64,000 nt of DNA from assembly GCA_016707005.1 (NCBI GenBank), contig JADJIQ010000001.1, forward strand, positions 246,001 to 310,000, read 5' to 3'. The position numbers and the translations under genes were made by a program. This DNA is from Ignavibacteria bacterium. Lineage in GTDB: Bacteria > Bacteroidota > Ignavibacteria > Kapaibacteriales > Kapaibacteriaceae. The notes under the pieces were generated by a model. It was given only the letters and a program-made list of their open reading frames with translations. It had not been told where the DNA came from and did no database searches. This document shows, one piece after another, positions 16,034 through 24,239 of this stretch; position 1 is the stretch's first letter, and each line of letters opens with the position of its first letter.

Positions 16034-16633
16034 TTAGTCATTTTTTACAATGATCGATGGCAGTGTAGTCGCAATCATGGCGTTCAGGTGTGTTGCGCGA
16101 ACTTCCGTGAGAGTGTCCAGAAAGTGCAAAACATTATCCCCATAGCTGCGAAGGGAGTATGCATATACGAGAATTCCGGTTTTTCCAGATCCGATGGCAA
16201 CTCTCTTGAATCTGTTTACGTTGAACTCAACAAGTGTAATCTGATCATCCTTGCTTACGCTCATTATACAGTCAACGATGAATTCATCTCCCGTTGGGCT
16301 TTCTGTGACTTCAAACTGGCAAATCTTATCTGTCAACTGCCTGTTCTTGAACTGCTGGACCTTCTGTCGTACAGCGTCTTCGATCTTGATATCAAGGATG
16401 AAGAGGTGAATTGCCATCATCTGGTTGAAAGATTCGAGCTCTTCGCCAGTGGGCAAGTATTCCTGTACATAATACGTGTCACGTGGTTTCTGAGACCAAG
16501 CCAAACTGAATTGTGTACCATTGAATGAAATGGGTCCACTTACACCGATTCTGTCCGGAGCATCGATTGTCTCCGAACCGATGACGAAGAAAAGTGAAGT
16601 TAGAATGGCCAACGAAAGCATCATGGCAAACAT
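16034..16633 (-). CDS. secreted hypothetical protein
   Basis: This 199-residue protein begins with a hydrophobic segment (MMLSLAILTSLFFVIGS) that may be a signal peptide or membrane anchor. The rest is mixed alpha/beta with no motif I recognise; the only notable features are an aromatic-rich YYVQEYLPTGEELESFNQMM helix start and a single Cys pair (C105, C121). The codon use is more AT-rich than the neighbouring housekeeping genes. No function is proposed. Confidence 0.6.
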   Translation of the reverse strand: MFAMMLSLAILTSLFFVIGSETIDAPDRIGVSGPISFNGTQFSLAWSQKPRDTYYVQEYLPTGEELESFNQMMAIHLFILDIKIEDAVRQKVQQFKNRQLTDKICQFEVTESPTGDEFIVDCIMSVSKDDQITLVEFNVNRFKRVAIGSGKTGILVYAYSLRSYGDNVLHFLDTLTEVRATHLNAMIATTLPSIIVKND

Positions 16634-16707
16634 CTGATAATGTGTACGAAATAGGGCGGCTAGTGGCGACCATCAACTTTGCAAGATAATTCCGTTATGC
16701 GTTGAAT

Positions 16708-17277
16708 CTAGACTCTTAGTGCGCCACGGAAGCCACGGCTGCCATAGTAGGACTGCGCACCATTGTGATAGACAAATACGGTGCCGTAGCGGAAGTCGCC
16801 AAAGATGGCGCCGCCGAGGTCGCGTATGGGCGGGGGAGTGAGCAGCCAGCTGGATGTCTTAGCATCGAACCGACCAAGCTTCTGAAGATCTCGGTATTGA
16901 GCTTCGGTGAGGAGTTCAACACCCATTGACGTGGCCATATCTATGGCCGTGTTTTCGGGGTGATGTTCTTTGCGCGACTCAAGCCCCTTCCGATCATAAC
17001 ATAGACTGCGACGTCCGCTCGGACTCTCCGCAGAACAGTCAACCACGATATACTCACCTGTGCCTTTGTCATAGCCTACAACATCTGGCTCTCCCCCTGT
17101 GATCTCCATTTCATTGAGTGACCACAGCTTTTCTGGGCTGGCCTTAATGCGGGCAAGCACATCGGTCCAGACAAGTCCCTTATGTCGCTTCATGTTATTT
17201 ACAAAGCGAGATTCAAGAATTGCAAGTAGTTCTTCGCGTTGCGATGAGGAGATTTTCTTTGCGCTGTTCTGAGCCAT
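16708..17277 (-). CDS. DUF4256 family protein
   Basis: This 189-residue protein matches the DUF4256 pattern throughout: LESRFVNNMKRHKGLVW near the N-terminus, MEITGGEPDVVGYDKGTGEY, MATSMGVELLTEAQYRDLQKLGR in the middle, and GTVFVYHNGAQSYY..RGFRG at the C-terminus. It is probably cytosolic and its activity is unknown. It sits in a run of small accessory genes in the same orientation, 11 bp before the VOC gene. Confidence 0.85.
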   Translation of the reverse strand: MAQNSAKKISSSQREELLAILESRFVNNMKRHKGLVWTDVLARIKASPEKLWSLNEMEITGGEPDVVGYDKGTGEYIVVDCSAESPSGRRSLCYDRKGLESRKEHHPENTAIDMATSMGVELLTEAQYRDLQKLGRFDAKTSSWLLTPPPIRDLGGAIFGDFRYGTVFVYHNGAQSYYGSRGFRGALRV

Positions 17278-17288
17278 GATCGTGCCTA

Positions 17289-17819
17289 CTATTTAGTTGT
17301 TTCTGTTCCAAGCTGCGTTCCCAACTTCTCGTATTCAACGTCATTCGGTTCCCACAGCTCAATCTTGTTTCCTTCAATGTCCATGATGTGGACAAACTTG
17401 CCGTAATCGTATGATTCAACGGTATCGACTATCGTAACGCCTTCTTTCTTTAGCTCCTCAACAAGTCCAATCAAATTCTCAACGCGGTAGTTTATCATAA
17501 ACTCCTTTGTTGATGGTTCGAAGTACTTGGTCTTTTCACCAAACGGACTCCATTGCGAAAACCCCTTTTTCGAAGAGTCGGTTGCGTGACGCCATTCAAA
17601 CACGGATCCGTATTGATTGGTGTTCAGGCCAAGGTGTGTATGATACCACTCCCTCACTTTCTTCGGGTCTTTGCACTTAAAAAAGATTCCGCCTATGCTT
17701 GTTACTCGCTTCATAGTGGTGTTGTCAACAACAACAGCATCTGCCATCATTTCACTAAACGCAAAGCCGCAACAGAACGAGGTTAGTAATGCTACGGTGA
17801 GAAAGACGTTCTTTTTCAT
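17289..17819 (-). CDS. VOC (glyoxalase-like) protein with possible signal peptide
   Basis: The frame has 176 codons. Residues ~36-165 form a vicinal-oxygen-chelate domain of the glyoxalase/bleomycin-resistance type (RVTSIGGIFFKCKDPKKVREWY ... GNKIELWEPND). The first ~25 residues (KKNVFLTVALLTSFCCGFAFS) look like an export signal, unusual for this normally cytosolic family. An internal ATG at 17714 (MKRVTSIGG) would give a plain cytosolic protein. The substrate is unknown. Confidence 0.75.
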   Translation of the reverse strand: MKKNVFLTVALLTSFCCGFAFSEMMADAVVVDNTTMKRVTSIGGIFFKCKDPKKVREWYHTHLGLNTNQYGSVFEWRHATDSSKKGFSQWSPFGEKTKYFEPSTKEFMINYRVENLIGLVEELKKEGVTIVDTVESYDYGKFVHIMDIEGNKIELWEPNDVEYEKLGTQLGTETTK

Positions 17820-17857
17820 GATCTGTCCTTAAGGTGTTCGTAGAAGTCGCTAAGTAA

Positions 17858-18082
17858 TGAAAAGCTCAATCGACGCGCTTCGTTCTTCTTCCGTACAGAT
17901 CCACTCGCTGTTGTTTGGCGCTAGTTTCTATGGTCTTCTCCAGCCGCGATACTCTCGTCTTCTCTTGTTTTGCGCTCATGATCCAGTGCGTCATTACTTT
18001 CTTGTAGGAGGGGGCTTGTTCGACAAAGAACTCCCATGCTGCTTTGTTGCGCTTGAATTGTTTTTTAAGAACATTGCGAAGT
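17858..18082 (-). pseudogene. C-terminal remnant of a YdeI/OmdA-family protein
   Basis: The minus strand here reads AAWEFFVEQAPSYKKVMTHW, then IMSAKQEKTRVSRLEKTIE and SAKQQRVDLYGR, ending at a TGA. This is the conserved C-terminus of YdeI/OmpD-associated proteins. No start codon is present: the frame opens immediately after the stop of the upstream DUF6855 gene and is in the same phase, so the first ~120 residues have been lost, probably by a deletion that joined the two genes. Confidence 0.65.
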
Positions 18083-18096
18083 GAAGAAGATAGGGG

Positions 18097-18507
18097 TCAC
18101 TTTGCCCTCATCTTATTGCCCTTGGCATCATGCGTCACCTCTGCCAGGCCCAGGTGTTCCATAAGGGGCGGGATGTACATGCCAAAACGACCACGGAGCC
18201 CCTTCTTCAATCCATACCATCCCTTCACCGGATTGTTCTCTGATCGACCCCATGCTTCAACGGTCCCTTCCTTAGCTGGCTTCTGCTCATCCGCACTACC
18301 AAGGTCCATCCAATCACCATGTTTCTTGAGCATAGCGTGCAGATCCTCTAAGCAATGGATATCATAGAGCAATACAGTCTTGCCTACAGTACAAACAAGC
18401 ACATCCTTGCCGTCCTTAACATCCACGTGCATGGTGTACTCGCTCGTCAAAGGCGGAGTCTTAAGCTGCAAAGGGGCTTCTTTGGTACCAATGTTGTGTG
18501 ACATCAT
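18097..18507 (-). CDS. DUF6855 family protein
   Basis: This 136-residue protein matches the DUF6855 pattern: PPLTSEYTMHVDVKDGKDVL at the N-terminus, CTVGKTVLLYDIHCLEDLHA, HGDWMDLGSADEQKPAKEGT and WYGLKKGLRGRFGMYIPPLM. It is likely cytosolic and of unknown function. The start could be either of two adjacent ATGs. Its stop is followed in frame by the YdeI remnant. Confidence 0.75.
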   Translation of the reverse strand: MMSHNIGTKEAPLQLKTPPLTSEYTMHVDVKDGKDVLVCTVGKTVLLYDIHCLEDLHAMLKKHGDWMDLGSADEQKPAKEGTVEAWGRSENNPVKGWYGLKKGLRGRFGMYIPPLMEHLGLAEVTHDAKGNKMRAK

Positions 18508-18549
18508 CAGATCCGACGAGTGTGAAAGAATCTGGCATGTGATCTTCGA

Positions 18550-19323
18550 CTATTGACCAGCGTTTTGCTTGTTCATGGTGACCATTTCTGTAAAACTCTT
18601 TGCGGCGTTTGTAAAGTCGGACGGCATAAGAATGACAGTTGTGGTGTTGTTATCAATACCGATCTCGGAAAGCATCTGCATACGTCGAAGCTCTAGTGCA
18701 ATTGGACTGCCTTCCATTTCCTTTGCACCTTGGGTCAATTTGATCGAAGCCTCCAATTCGGCCTCAGCTTTTACGATCCGTGCACGTTTTTCTCGAATAG
18801 CTTCAGCCTCTCTTGCCATCGCACGCTGCATCGCTTCAGGGATCTCAACGTCCTTCATTTCGACCATTTCGATCTTGATTCCCCAGGGCTCGGTTGTTGA
18901 ATCAACGATCTTTTGCAGAGTACCATTGATCTGTTCTCGTTCACGCAGTACTTCGTCAAGCGTGTGTTGGCCGATGATGTTCCGCAGAGCAGTGACCGAA
19001 AACTGATACACGGCTTTGTTGTAGTCGGCGATTTTGATGATGGCGTCTTCAGCATTCGTAATCTTAAACCACAACACTGCGTTGACCTTGATCGTTACGC
19101 TGTCCTTGGTGATCGTTTCTTGTTGTTCAAGATCCACCGTCTTTGTTCGAATATCAACACACTGCTGTCTGTCGATAAATGGAATGAGCCAATAAAGCCC
19201 CGGACCTTTGATCGAGCGGAATCGTCCGAGTCGGAAAACGACGGCACGTTGGTATTCTTGAGCAATACGTAGTCCAGAAATGAGAATCAAAAGGATGATT
19301 CCGAGAATCGGTAGCAGTTGCAT
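18550..19323 (-). CDS. slipin/SPFH-Band 7 membrane protein
   Basis: This 257-residue stomatin-like protein has an N-terminal membrane segment (LPILGIILLILISGL), the slipin opening QEYQRAVVFRLGRF and KGPGLYWLIPFID, the KTVDLEQQETITKDSVTIKV strand block and a coiled-coil helix rich in Ala/Glu (REAEAIREKRARIVKAEAEL). Slipins usually pair with an NfeD protease-like partner, which is not encoded next to it. It probably organises inner-membrane microdomains. Confidence 0.88.
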   Translation of the reverse strand: MQLLPILGIILLILISGLRIAQEYQRAVVFRLGRFRSIKGPGLYWLIPFIDRQQCVDIRTKTVDLEQQETITKDSVTIKVNAVLWFKITNAEDAIIKIADYNKAVYQFSVTALRNIIGQHTLDEVLREREQINGTLQKIVDSTTEPWGIKIEMVEMKDVEIPEAMQRAMAREAEAIREKRARIVKAEAELEASIKLTQGAKEMEGSPIALELRRMQMLSEIGIDNNTTTVILMPSDFTNAAKSFTEMVTMNKQNAGQ

Positions 19324-19407
19324 GGTAGTGAGAATGATAATGAATCTCGTCCCTGTCCCACTCCAAACCTACCAACAAATCGTTTGTATAGACCAACTGG
19401 TAAAACC

Positions 19408-19779
19408 TTAAAGCTTTGGGTTGCGGAGTATCTTCTCCATGGGGCGACCCTTCGCCAATTCATCTACAAGCTTATCCAGATACCGGACTTGCCTTGTGAG
19501 TGGATCGTCAATGTCCTCGATTCGATAGCCACATATCACCCCTGTGATCAGTGCAGCGTTTGGATGCAACCTTGCTCTTTGAAAGAACGTGTCAAAAGTT
19601 GCTTTGTCATCGATGAGTGCTTGCAGTTGCTCGAGGTCAAATCCCGTGAGCCACTGGATCACCTGATGCAATTCATCTTTTGTTCTGCCCTTTCTTTCAA
19701 CTTTCGCAACGTAATGCGGATAGACGGAGGCAAAGGTCAATTTCGCAACTCGGGCAATATGCTCTGGTGTGACTTCCAT
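19408..19779 (-). CDS. DUF2200 family protein
   Basis: This 123-residue protein shows the DUF2200 pattern: FASVYPHYVAKVERKGRT, VIQWLTGFD, NAALITGVICGYRIEDIDDP and RYLDKLVDELAKGRPMEKIL. It is small and probably cytosolic with unknown function. It is part of the accessory gene run between the isoprenoid operon and dprA. Confidence 0.85.
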   Translation of the reverse strand: MEVTPEHIARVAKLTFASVYPHYVAKVERKGRTKDELHQVIQWLTGFDLEQLQALIDDKATFDTFFQRARLHPNAALITGVICGYRIEDIDDPLTRQVRYLDKLVDELAKGRPMEKILRNPKL

Positions 19780-20073
19780 ATTATTTCATTCTCTCTAGTT
19801 GACCTTTTCTCTTCACAATGTTCTTGTTATGGAAGCATCTCTAAATTTCTTCCAATGAATGTTTACGTCTACTTCCTCATTGCGGCTCTCGGCTTGCTGT
19901 ACCCAACGATAGGATGCCATCCAGAAACCAGTGACCTCTATCTGCTGTTGAGTGATAGACACGAACCTACGCTGTCGTGTTGGAACTACAATGTTAGTGC
20001 GTAACCCCGTAACCATTTAACCCCGTAACCATGTAACCCCGTAACCCCGTAACCTCTGGATCAGCATACCTCC
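19780..20073. other. 294-bp gap without a convincing gene
   Basis: Apart from the octamer array at 20000-20054, I see no gene I can support. A 67-codon minus-strand frame (19813-20016) has no recognisable similarity and runs into the repeat. Confidence 0.4.
20000..20054 (+). repeat. GTAACCCC octamer array with interruptions
   Basis: Six GTAACC units, some spaced by ATTT or ATGT, of the same family as 13873-13923, lie downstream of arr. Confidence 0.75.
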
Positions 20074-20499
20074 TTACTCCTCAATCGCTTCAACCCCGAG
20101 CTCTCTTAAGCGATCCAGGTTATCCTTCATCGTTGTGAGTAGTTCATGAGTATGTCCCTGCCATTCTGATATCTCGCCAACTACGCGAAGCGGATCCTTC
20201 GTTCGATATGAGCGTGTTGGATTGCCCGGAAACTTCTTGTCGGTGAGGTTGGGATCATCTTCAATAGAACCGGTTGGTTCCACGACGTAGATCCTGCCAG
20301 CCCCTTCCCCTTGAGCGAGTTCAGCACCCCATACAGCAGCATCGAGCGTAGCCGTGAGATAAACGTAAAGTGCTTGTCTTCGACTACCGTAGTTCGAACG
20401 AAACCCCGGCTCTATGAGGTCGCCGACGTTCAGTTCGGCCTTGGTGCCGTGATAGTATTCAATTCCATCAGACGTACTGTCCATGACCGTGCCACTCAT
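20074..20499 (-). CDS. arr: NAD+-rifampin ADP-ribosyltransferase
   Basis: This 141-residue protein matches Arr along its whole length: YYHGTKAEL with the NAD-binding His, GDLIEPGFRSNYG, YVYLTATLDAAVWGAELA, RIYVVEPTGSIEDDPNLTD with the catalytic Asp, and KFPGNPTRSYR. Arr enzymes inactivate rifamycins by ADP-ribosylation. The gene lies in a run of small accessory genes with a repeat array on its 3' side. Whether it confers resistance in this host is unknown. Confidence 0.93.
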   Translation of the reverse strand: MSGTVMDSTSDGIEYYHGTKAELNVGDLIEPGFRSNYGSRRQALYVYLTATLDAAVWGAELAQGEGAGRIYVVEPTGSIEDDPNLTDKKFPGNPTRSYRTKDPLRVVGEISEWQGHTHELLTTMKDNLDRLRELGVEAIEE

Positions 20500-20508
20500 A
20501 GCTGCTGC

Positions 20509-20730
20509 TCACTCCTGTCGTTCATACTTTCTTCGAATATAGAGCCCATGAATGAAACCGAATATGATATGCACGACAATGATGAGCAATGTAAGAGTCA
20601 GGCGTCCCAATCCGTATTCATCGTGACCGGTGATCTCTTGAGAGAAAAAGTGCAACATCGACATGTAGCAAGCAAAGATCACTCCATGTGCAGCAACAGT
20701 CCTCCAGAAGAATGGGCGGTCAACAAGCAT
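20509..20730 (-). CDS. small membrane protein
   Basis: 73 residues from the ATG at 20730 with two transmembrane segments (about residues 9-30 and 43-65) and a basic C-terminus (RRKYERQE). The frame continues upstream without a stop to about 20790 and would add another hydrophobic segment (LILILCLTPPFLAVATYLM), but no ATG, GTG or TTG is available there, so a CTG start or a shortened gene is possible. No family recognised. Confidence 0.5.
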   Translation of the reverse strand: MLVDRPFFWRTVAAHGVIFACYMSMLHFFSQEITGHDEYGLGRLTLTLLIIVVHIIFGFIHGLYIRRKYERQE

Positions 20731-20804
20731 GAGATAGGTAGCGACAGCGAGAAAAGGCGGTGTTAGACAAAGGATGAGTATCAGGTGTGATATTTGTATT
20801 CAAT

Positions 20805-22799
20805 TTACTTGCGGAGTGCGTTCAAGTAGTTCGCAATCTTCATTATCAACATCCGATTGTCAAAAACCTCCTTGCCTATGAAGCCGTCTGGGATGCACGA
20901 GTTGATGAAACGCGAGAACTCGATGCTGTAGTTTGTGAATACTAGCCCCTTATATTCAATCTTCCATGGAAGATTCCAAGGATATCCATGAGAGTAGCTG
21001 TGGCGAGTTGCAAAAAGTGTGTCGCCATTGTTGTTGACAAGCTTTACGGTCATAGTATAGCTCGAAGTGCTAGCGAAACGCTCGCGACTACTAAGTACTT
21101 GTGTGAGGATAGAGTCTGGCAGTGAATCTAGGATATTCGGGACGGAATAGTAGAAACTCTTGTCAAAACTAGTTTCGGCAAATTCATTGTATTTCTTGTT
21201 GTTCCTAACTATCTCGTCGACCATCGTGAGGTAGTTAGATCTGTCCCGAGACGTAATACGAAAGTTTCTTATAGAGGGAATGGTCGCCGGACTAGAATTG
21301 ATGTCATCGAGAGCACGGTGTAGTGAGTCGACTCGAATACTGTTTCTGAAACGGAAGAACTTCGAATTTGTCTTCCGGCGAATGGAAGCATTAGTCGATT
21401 GAAGTGTTCCATCTTTGGTACGGTTATACACAACGATGTCATCGTCGTGATTGAAACAACCACTACTAACCGACGAAATTGAAAGTGATGCCATTTGAGA
21501 ACCGATAAAATCACTGAGTGAGAGTGTTGGAACGTACACAGTTGCTGTACGGTCGTAAATAGAGTAAAGGTAGTTGGTATTGTATCCATCCCAAAGTATC
21601 GCAACACTGTCTGAGATCTGCTTGCAACCACTTACATAGAAGCCAAGAACATTGTCTCTATACCAACCCGAGCTGTCATCTTCGGCCATATAGATCTGAT
21701 CTCCAGAGACGCCCCATTTCGTTTTACCAGAACGCATGACGAATGTAGGTTCTGGTATGGCAAGGTCTAACGTGTATGGTCGTGTGCGAATAAACCTGCT
21801 CTCGCTGACCTTGTACACTTCGTTGTTTAAGCACAATGCAAACAAACTGTTGTTAACAGCTTTTAAGTCGAATGGATGACAGGAAAGTGCTTCCCTACGT
21901 AGGTTGTGAAACGCTATAGGACTGGTAAATGCGAGAACAGTTAGGTCCGCCTTTACAGCGAAGAGCTTCTGTGTATTGGCATCAATTGCAAAATCATAAA
22001 TGTCATAGTGAAAGGGCGCCCATGAGATAGGATGACGAGGTGTGATAAACACACGTCCAGCCTGCTTCACGATGATGAACTCATTCCAGAGTGCGATTTT
22101 TGAAATGCGGATATCAGTACCCTGAACCTCTCGATTGACCAGAATCAGATTTTGGTCTAGTGGAGTTGGCAGGTGGGTGACCGAACTCCAGTTGTCAGTT
22201 GTTGCGACAATCTCATTGTTGTCAGAACTTGCCACTCCGATGCCCGACGATCGCATGCTGATGCCATACGTCCTATCGGAGGATGAATAGGGTAGCTGTT
22301 TAGTTGTCCAACTGCGACCGTAGTCCTTCGTATAGAAAACTTGCTTTGACAACCCACCCATCCAGGCATGACCTTGATCGCTCGTACAAATGGTGTATAT
22401 CCACGAATTACCACCGTAATCCATCAAGTTCCATGTTTTACCGGCATCTGTCGTTCGGTAGTACCCATTTTTCCGAGGGTTATAGCCCGTGTCCACGGCT
22501 GAGATGTATCCCGATAATATTGCGGTGTCTTTGTCGAAGAACGAGATCCGTTCATAAGATTGATGATCGAAAGCCTCATTATTCTCGTTGTTCAAAGAAC
22601 TGTCAGTTGTCCAAGTGGAATCTATACTCTTGGTGTAGTAAGCAGCACATGTGGCCGATACCAACCAAATCTCTTCGGTAGGAGACACGGATATCTCATT
22701 GACGCGTCCGTTGACTATGAGCAGAGCACGCCGGTCTCTCGTCTGACCATACATGGTACACGCCACAAGGAGGATTGCTATTGCAAGACAGTACTTCAT
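20805..22799 (-). CDS. exported beta-propeller-like protein of unknown function
   Basis: This 664-residue protein has a signal peptide (MKYCLAIAILLVACTMYGQ). The first half holds WD/BNR-like blades such as YYTKSIDSTW, YRTTDAGKTW, YTKDYGRSW and ATTDNWSSV. The second half has no recognised domain and, unlike the other propeller proteins here, there is no PNP-type T9SS sorting domain; it ends FDNRMLIMKIANYLNALRK. The open frame extends upstream to 23066, but that part translates the repeat array and antisense dprA, so the ATG at 22799 is taken. Confidence 0.75.
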   Translation of the reverse strand: MKYCLAIAILLVACTMYGQTRDRRALLIVNGRVNEISVSPTEEIWLVSATCAAYYTKSIDSTWTTDSSLNNENNEAFDHQSYERISFFDKDTAILSGYISAVDTGYNPRKNGYYRTTDAGKTWNLMDYGGNSWIYTICTSDQGHAWMGGLSKQVFYTKDYGRSWTTKQLPYSSSDRTYGISMRSSGIGVASSDNNEIVATTDNWSSVTHLPTPLDQNLILVNREVQGTDIRISKIALWNEFIIVKQAGRVFITPRHPISWAPFHYDIYDFAIDANTQKLFAVKADLTVLAFTSPIAFHNLRREALSCHPFDLKAVNNSLFALCLNNEVYKVSESRFIRTRPYTLDLAIPEPTFVMRSGKTKWGVSGDQIYMAEDDSSGWYRDNVLGFYVSGCKQISDSVAILWDGYNTNYLYSIYDRTATVYVPTLSLSDFIGSQMASLSISSVSSGCFNHDDDIVVYNRTKDGTLQSTNASIRRKTNSKFFRFRNSIRVDSLHRALDDINSSPATIPSIRNFRITSRDRSNYLTMVDEIVRNNKKYNEFAETSFDKSFYYSVPNILDSLPDSILTQVLSSRERFASTSSYTMTVKLVNNNGDTLFATRHSYSHGYPWNLPWKIEYKGLVFTNYSIEFSRFINSCIPDGFIGKEVFDNRMLIMKIANYLNALRK

Positions 22800-22873
22800 A
22801 TTTGCGCCAATGGATAGGAATCGCCAACAACAAATTACATCGATAGTCCACGACACAAGAGATGGGCACCTCC

Positions 22874-22972
22874 GTACCTCCGTATCTCCGTAACTCCGTA
22901 ACCCCGTAACCCCGTAACCCCGTAACCACGTATCTCTGTATCTCCGTATCTCCGTATCTCCGTATCTCACCT
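22874..22972 (+). repeat. CCGTAAC/CCGTATCT octamer array
   Basis: About twelve 8-9-bp units, CCGTAACC in the centre and CCGTATCT at both edges. The array abuts the 3' end of dprA. Confidence 0.8.
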
Positions 22973-23980
22973 CCCCACATACCGCTGCCCGGGCAGCTGC
23001 TGCACCTTGCCCTCCATCTCCAAGGCCATGAGCCGCGAGAGAGCTTCGCTGATCGTACACTGCCATCGTATTGCGAGTTCATCAACGAGATGTGGCTCGC
23101 CATCATCGAGTCCGGGGATGGAGCAGGAGTTGGAAAGGGGCTCCTGGTTGTGTGAGAGGTTTACGTCGTTAGATACATCGTCAGCAGTTGTAAGGCATTG
23201 AGCTTGACCCGACCTAATAAGCGCATTGCACCCCTCACTTCGCGTGGAGTTGATGGGACCGGGCACCGCGTAGAGCGCCTTACCTTGTTTCGACGCGAAG
23301 TCGGCGGTGATCAAGGCGCCCCCTTTCTTCTTGCTTTCGATCACGACGATGGCATCACTCAACCCACTGATGATCCTGTTGCGAGCCGGGAAATAGGGTG
23401 GCTGTGCCTTGATCCCACAAGCATGTTCTGATATCACGCAGCCGCTATTCTGCGCGATGCGGTCGGAAAGGTCATTGGCAGGGATGGGGGTGATCTTGTC
23501 GAGTCCGCTGGCGATCACAGCAATGGTCTTTCCGCCGTGACGTAGACATGTCTCGTGGGCGATCATGTCGATGCCGTTCGCGAGTCCACTTACGATGGTA
23601 CAACCTCTCCTCGTCCACTCCTCAACAAACGTTTCCGTAACCGGCTTGCCGTAATGAATGGTGCACGATCTGGTTCCGACCACTCCAACAGAACTATCAG
23701 ATTCGGGAGGGAGCGCCCCCTTCACATAGAGAAGTGCCGGATGTGTCTCGATCGCACGTAATCGATGCAGATAGCGAGGATCATTGAAGGCGATGATGCT
23801 GATGCCAAGTTCTTCGCACCGTTCATGCTGACGTTGTGCCTGCTCCTCGAGGTCCATCGGGTGTCGCCCAATGGCCTCCAGCGCATCATTCAGTGTTGTG
23901 TGCGTGCAAGCAAGGTCCCGCACCTCAGCCGAAGTGAGTCGTCCGGCAAACGACAACGCAATGATATCGATGAGTTCCAT
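22967..23980 (-). CDS. dprA: DNA processing protein DprA
   Basis: This 337-residue protein has the Rossmann-like DprA core: GVVGTRSCTIHYGK, IVSGLANGIDMIAH, FPARNRIISGLSDA and KKKGGALITADFA, followed by a C-terminal winged-helix (VDELAIRWQCTISEALSRLMALEMEG). DprA loads RecA onto incoming single strands during natural transformation. It stands alone, with repeat arrays on both sides; comF lies 6 kb away in the same orientation, supporting a competent lifestyle. Confidence 0.95.
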   Translation of the reverse strand: MELIDIIALSFAGRLTSAEVRDLACTHTTLNDALEAIGRHPMDLEEQAQRQHERCEELGISIIAFNDPRYLHRLRAIETHPALLYVKGALPPESDSSVGVVGTRSCTIHYGKPVTETFVEEWTRRGCTIVSGLANGIDMIAHETCLRHGGKTIAVIASGLDKITPIPANDLSDRIAQNSGCVISEHACGIKAQPPYFPARNRIISGLSDAIVVIESKKKGGALITADFASKQGKALYAVPGPINSTRSEGCNALIRSGQAQCLTTADDVSNDVNLSHNQEPLSNSCSIPGLDDGEPHLVDELAIRWQCTISEALSRLMALEMEGKVQQLPGQRYVGR

Positions 23981-24020
23981 CCCTCATCGTGCGTGGAAGG
24001 GGGCGAAACGTGACGAATTC

Positions 24021-24052
24021 AGAATAGCGAATAGCGAATAGTGAATAGCGAT
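24021..24052 (+). repeat. GCGAATA heptamer array
   Basis: Four to five heptamers (GAATAGC phase) near the dprA start, followed by a GCCCC-GTA-GGGGC palindrome at about 24063-24075. Confidence 0.7.
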
Positions 24053-24093
24053 TATTCGGTCAGCCCCGTAGGGGCGAAAGTTACCTAGCCCAT

Positions 24094-24203
24094 GACGAAG
24101 TCATGGGGGTAAAGCGACGAAGTCATGGGGGTAAAGCGACGAAGTCATGGGGGTAAAGCGACGAAGTCATGGGGGTAAAGCGACGAAGTCATGGGGGTAA
24201 AGC
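24094..24203 (+). repeat. five tandem copies of a 22-bp repeat
   Basis: Five identical 22-bp units starting at 24094, 24116, 24138, 24160 and 24182; each begins GACGAAGTCATG and ends GGGTAAAGC. There are no spacers, so it is not CRISPR. Together with the heptamers around it, it fills the gap 23981-24239 between dprA and the methylase-like gene. Confidence 0.92.
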
Positions 24204-24231
24204 AGCGAACAGAGAATAGCGAATAGCGAAT
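24202..24231 (+). repeat. short GCGAATA heptamer array
   Basis: Three to four heptamers between the 22-bp tandem repeat and the 3' end of the methylase-like gene. Confidence 0.65.
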
Positions 24232-24239
24232 CCCTACCC

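Noticed and set aside
16034..20800. Integron cassette array
   Set aside because: Small genes in one direction and arr suggested cassettes, but I found no convincing attC sites between them and no integrase.
20805..23066. 753-codon version of the exported propeller gene starting at 23066
   Set aside because: The extra 89 codons translate the octamer array and antisense dprA; a clear signal peptide begins at 22799.
24094..24203. Possible CRISPR array
   Set aside because: The 22-bp units are directly adjacent with no spacers and no cas genes are present.
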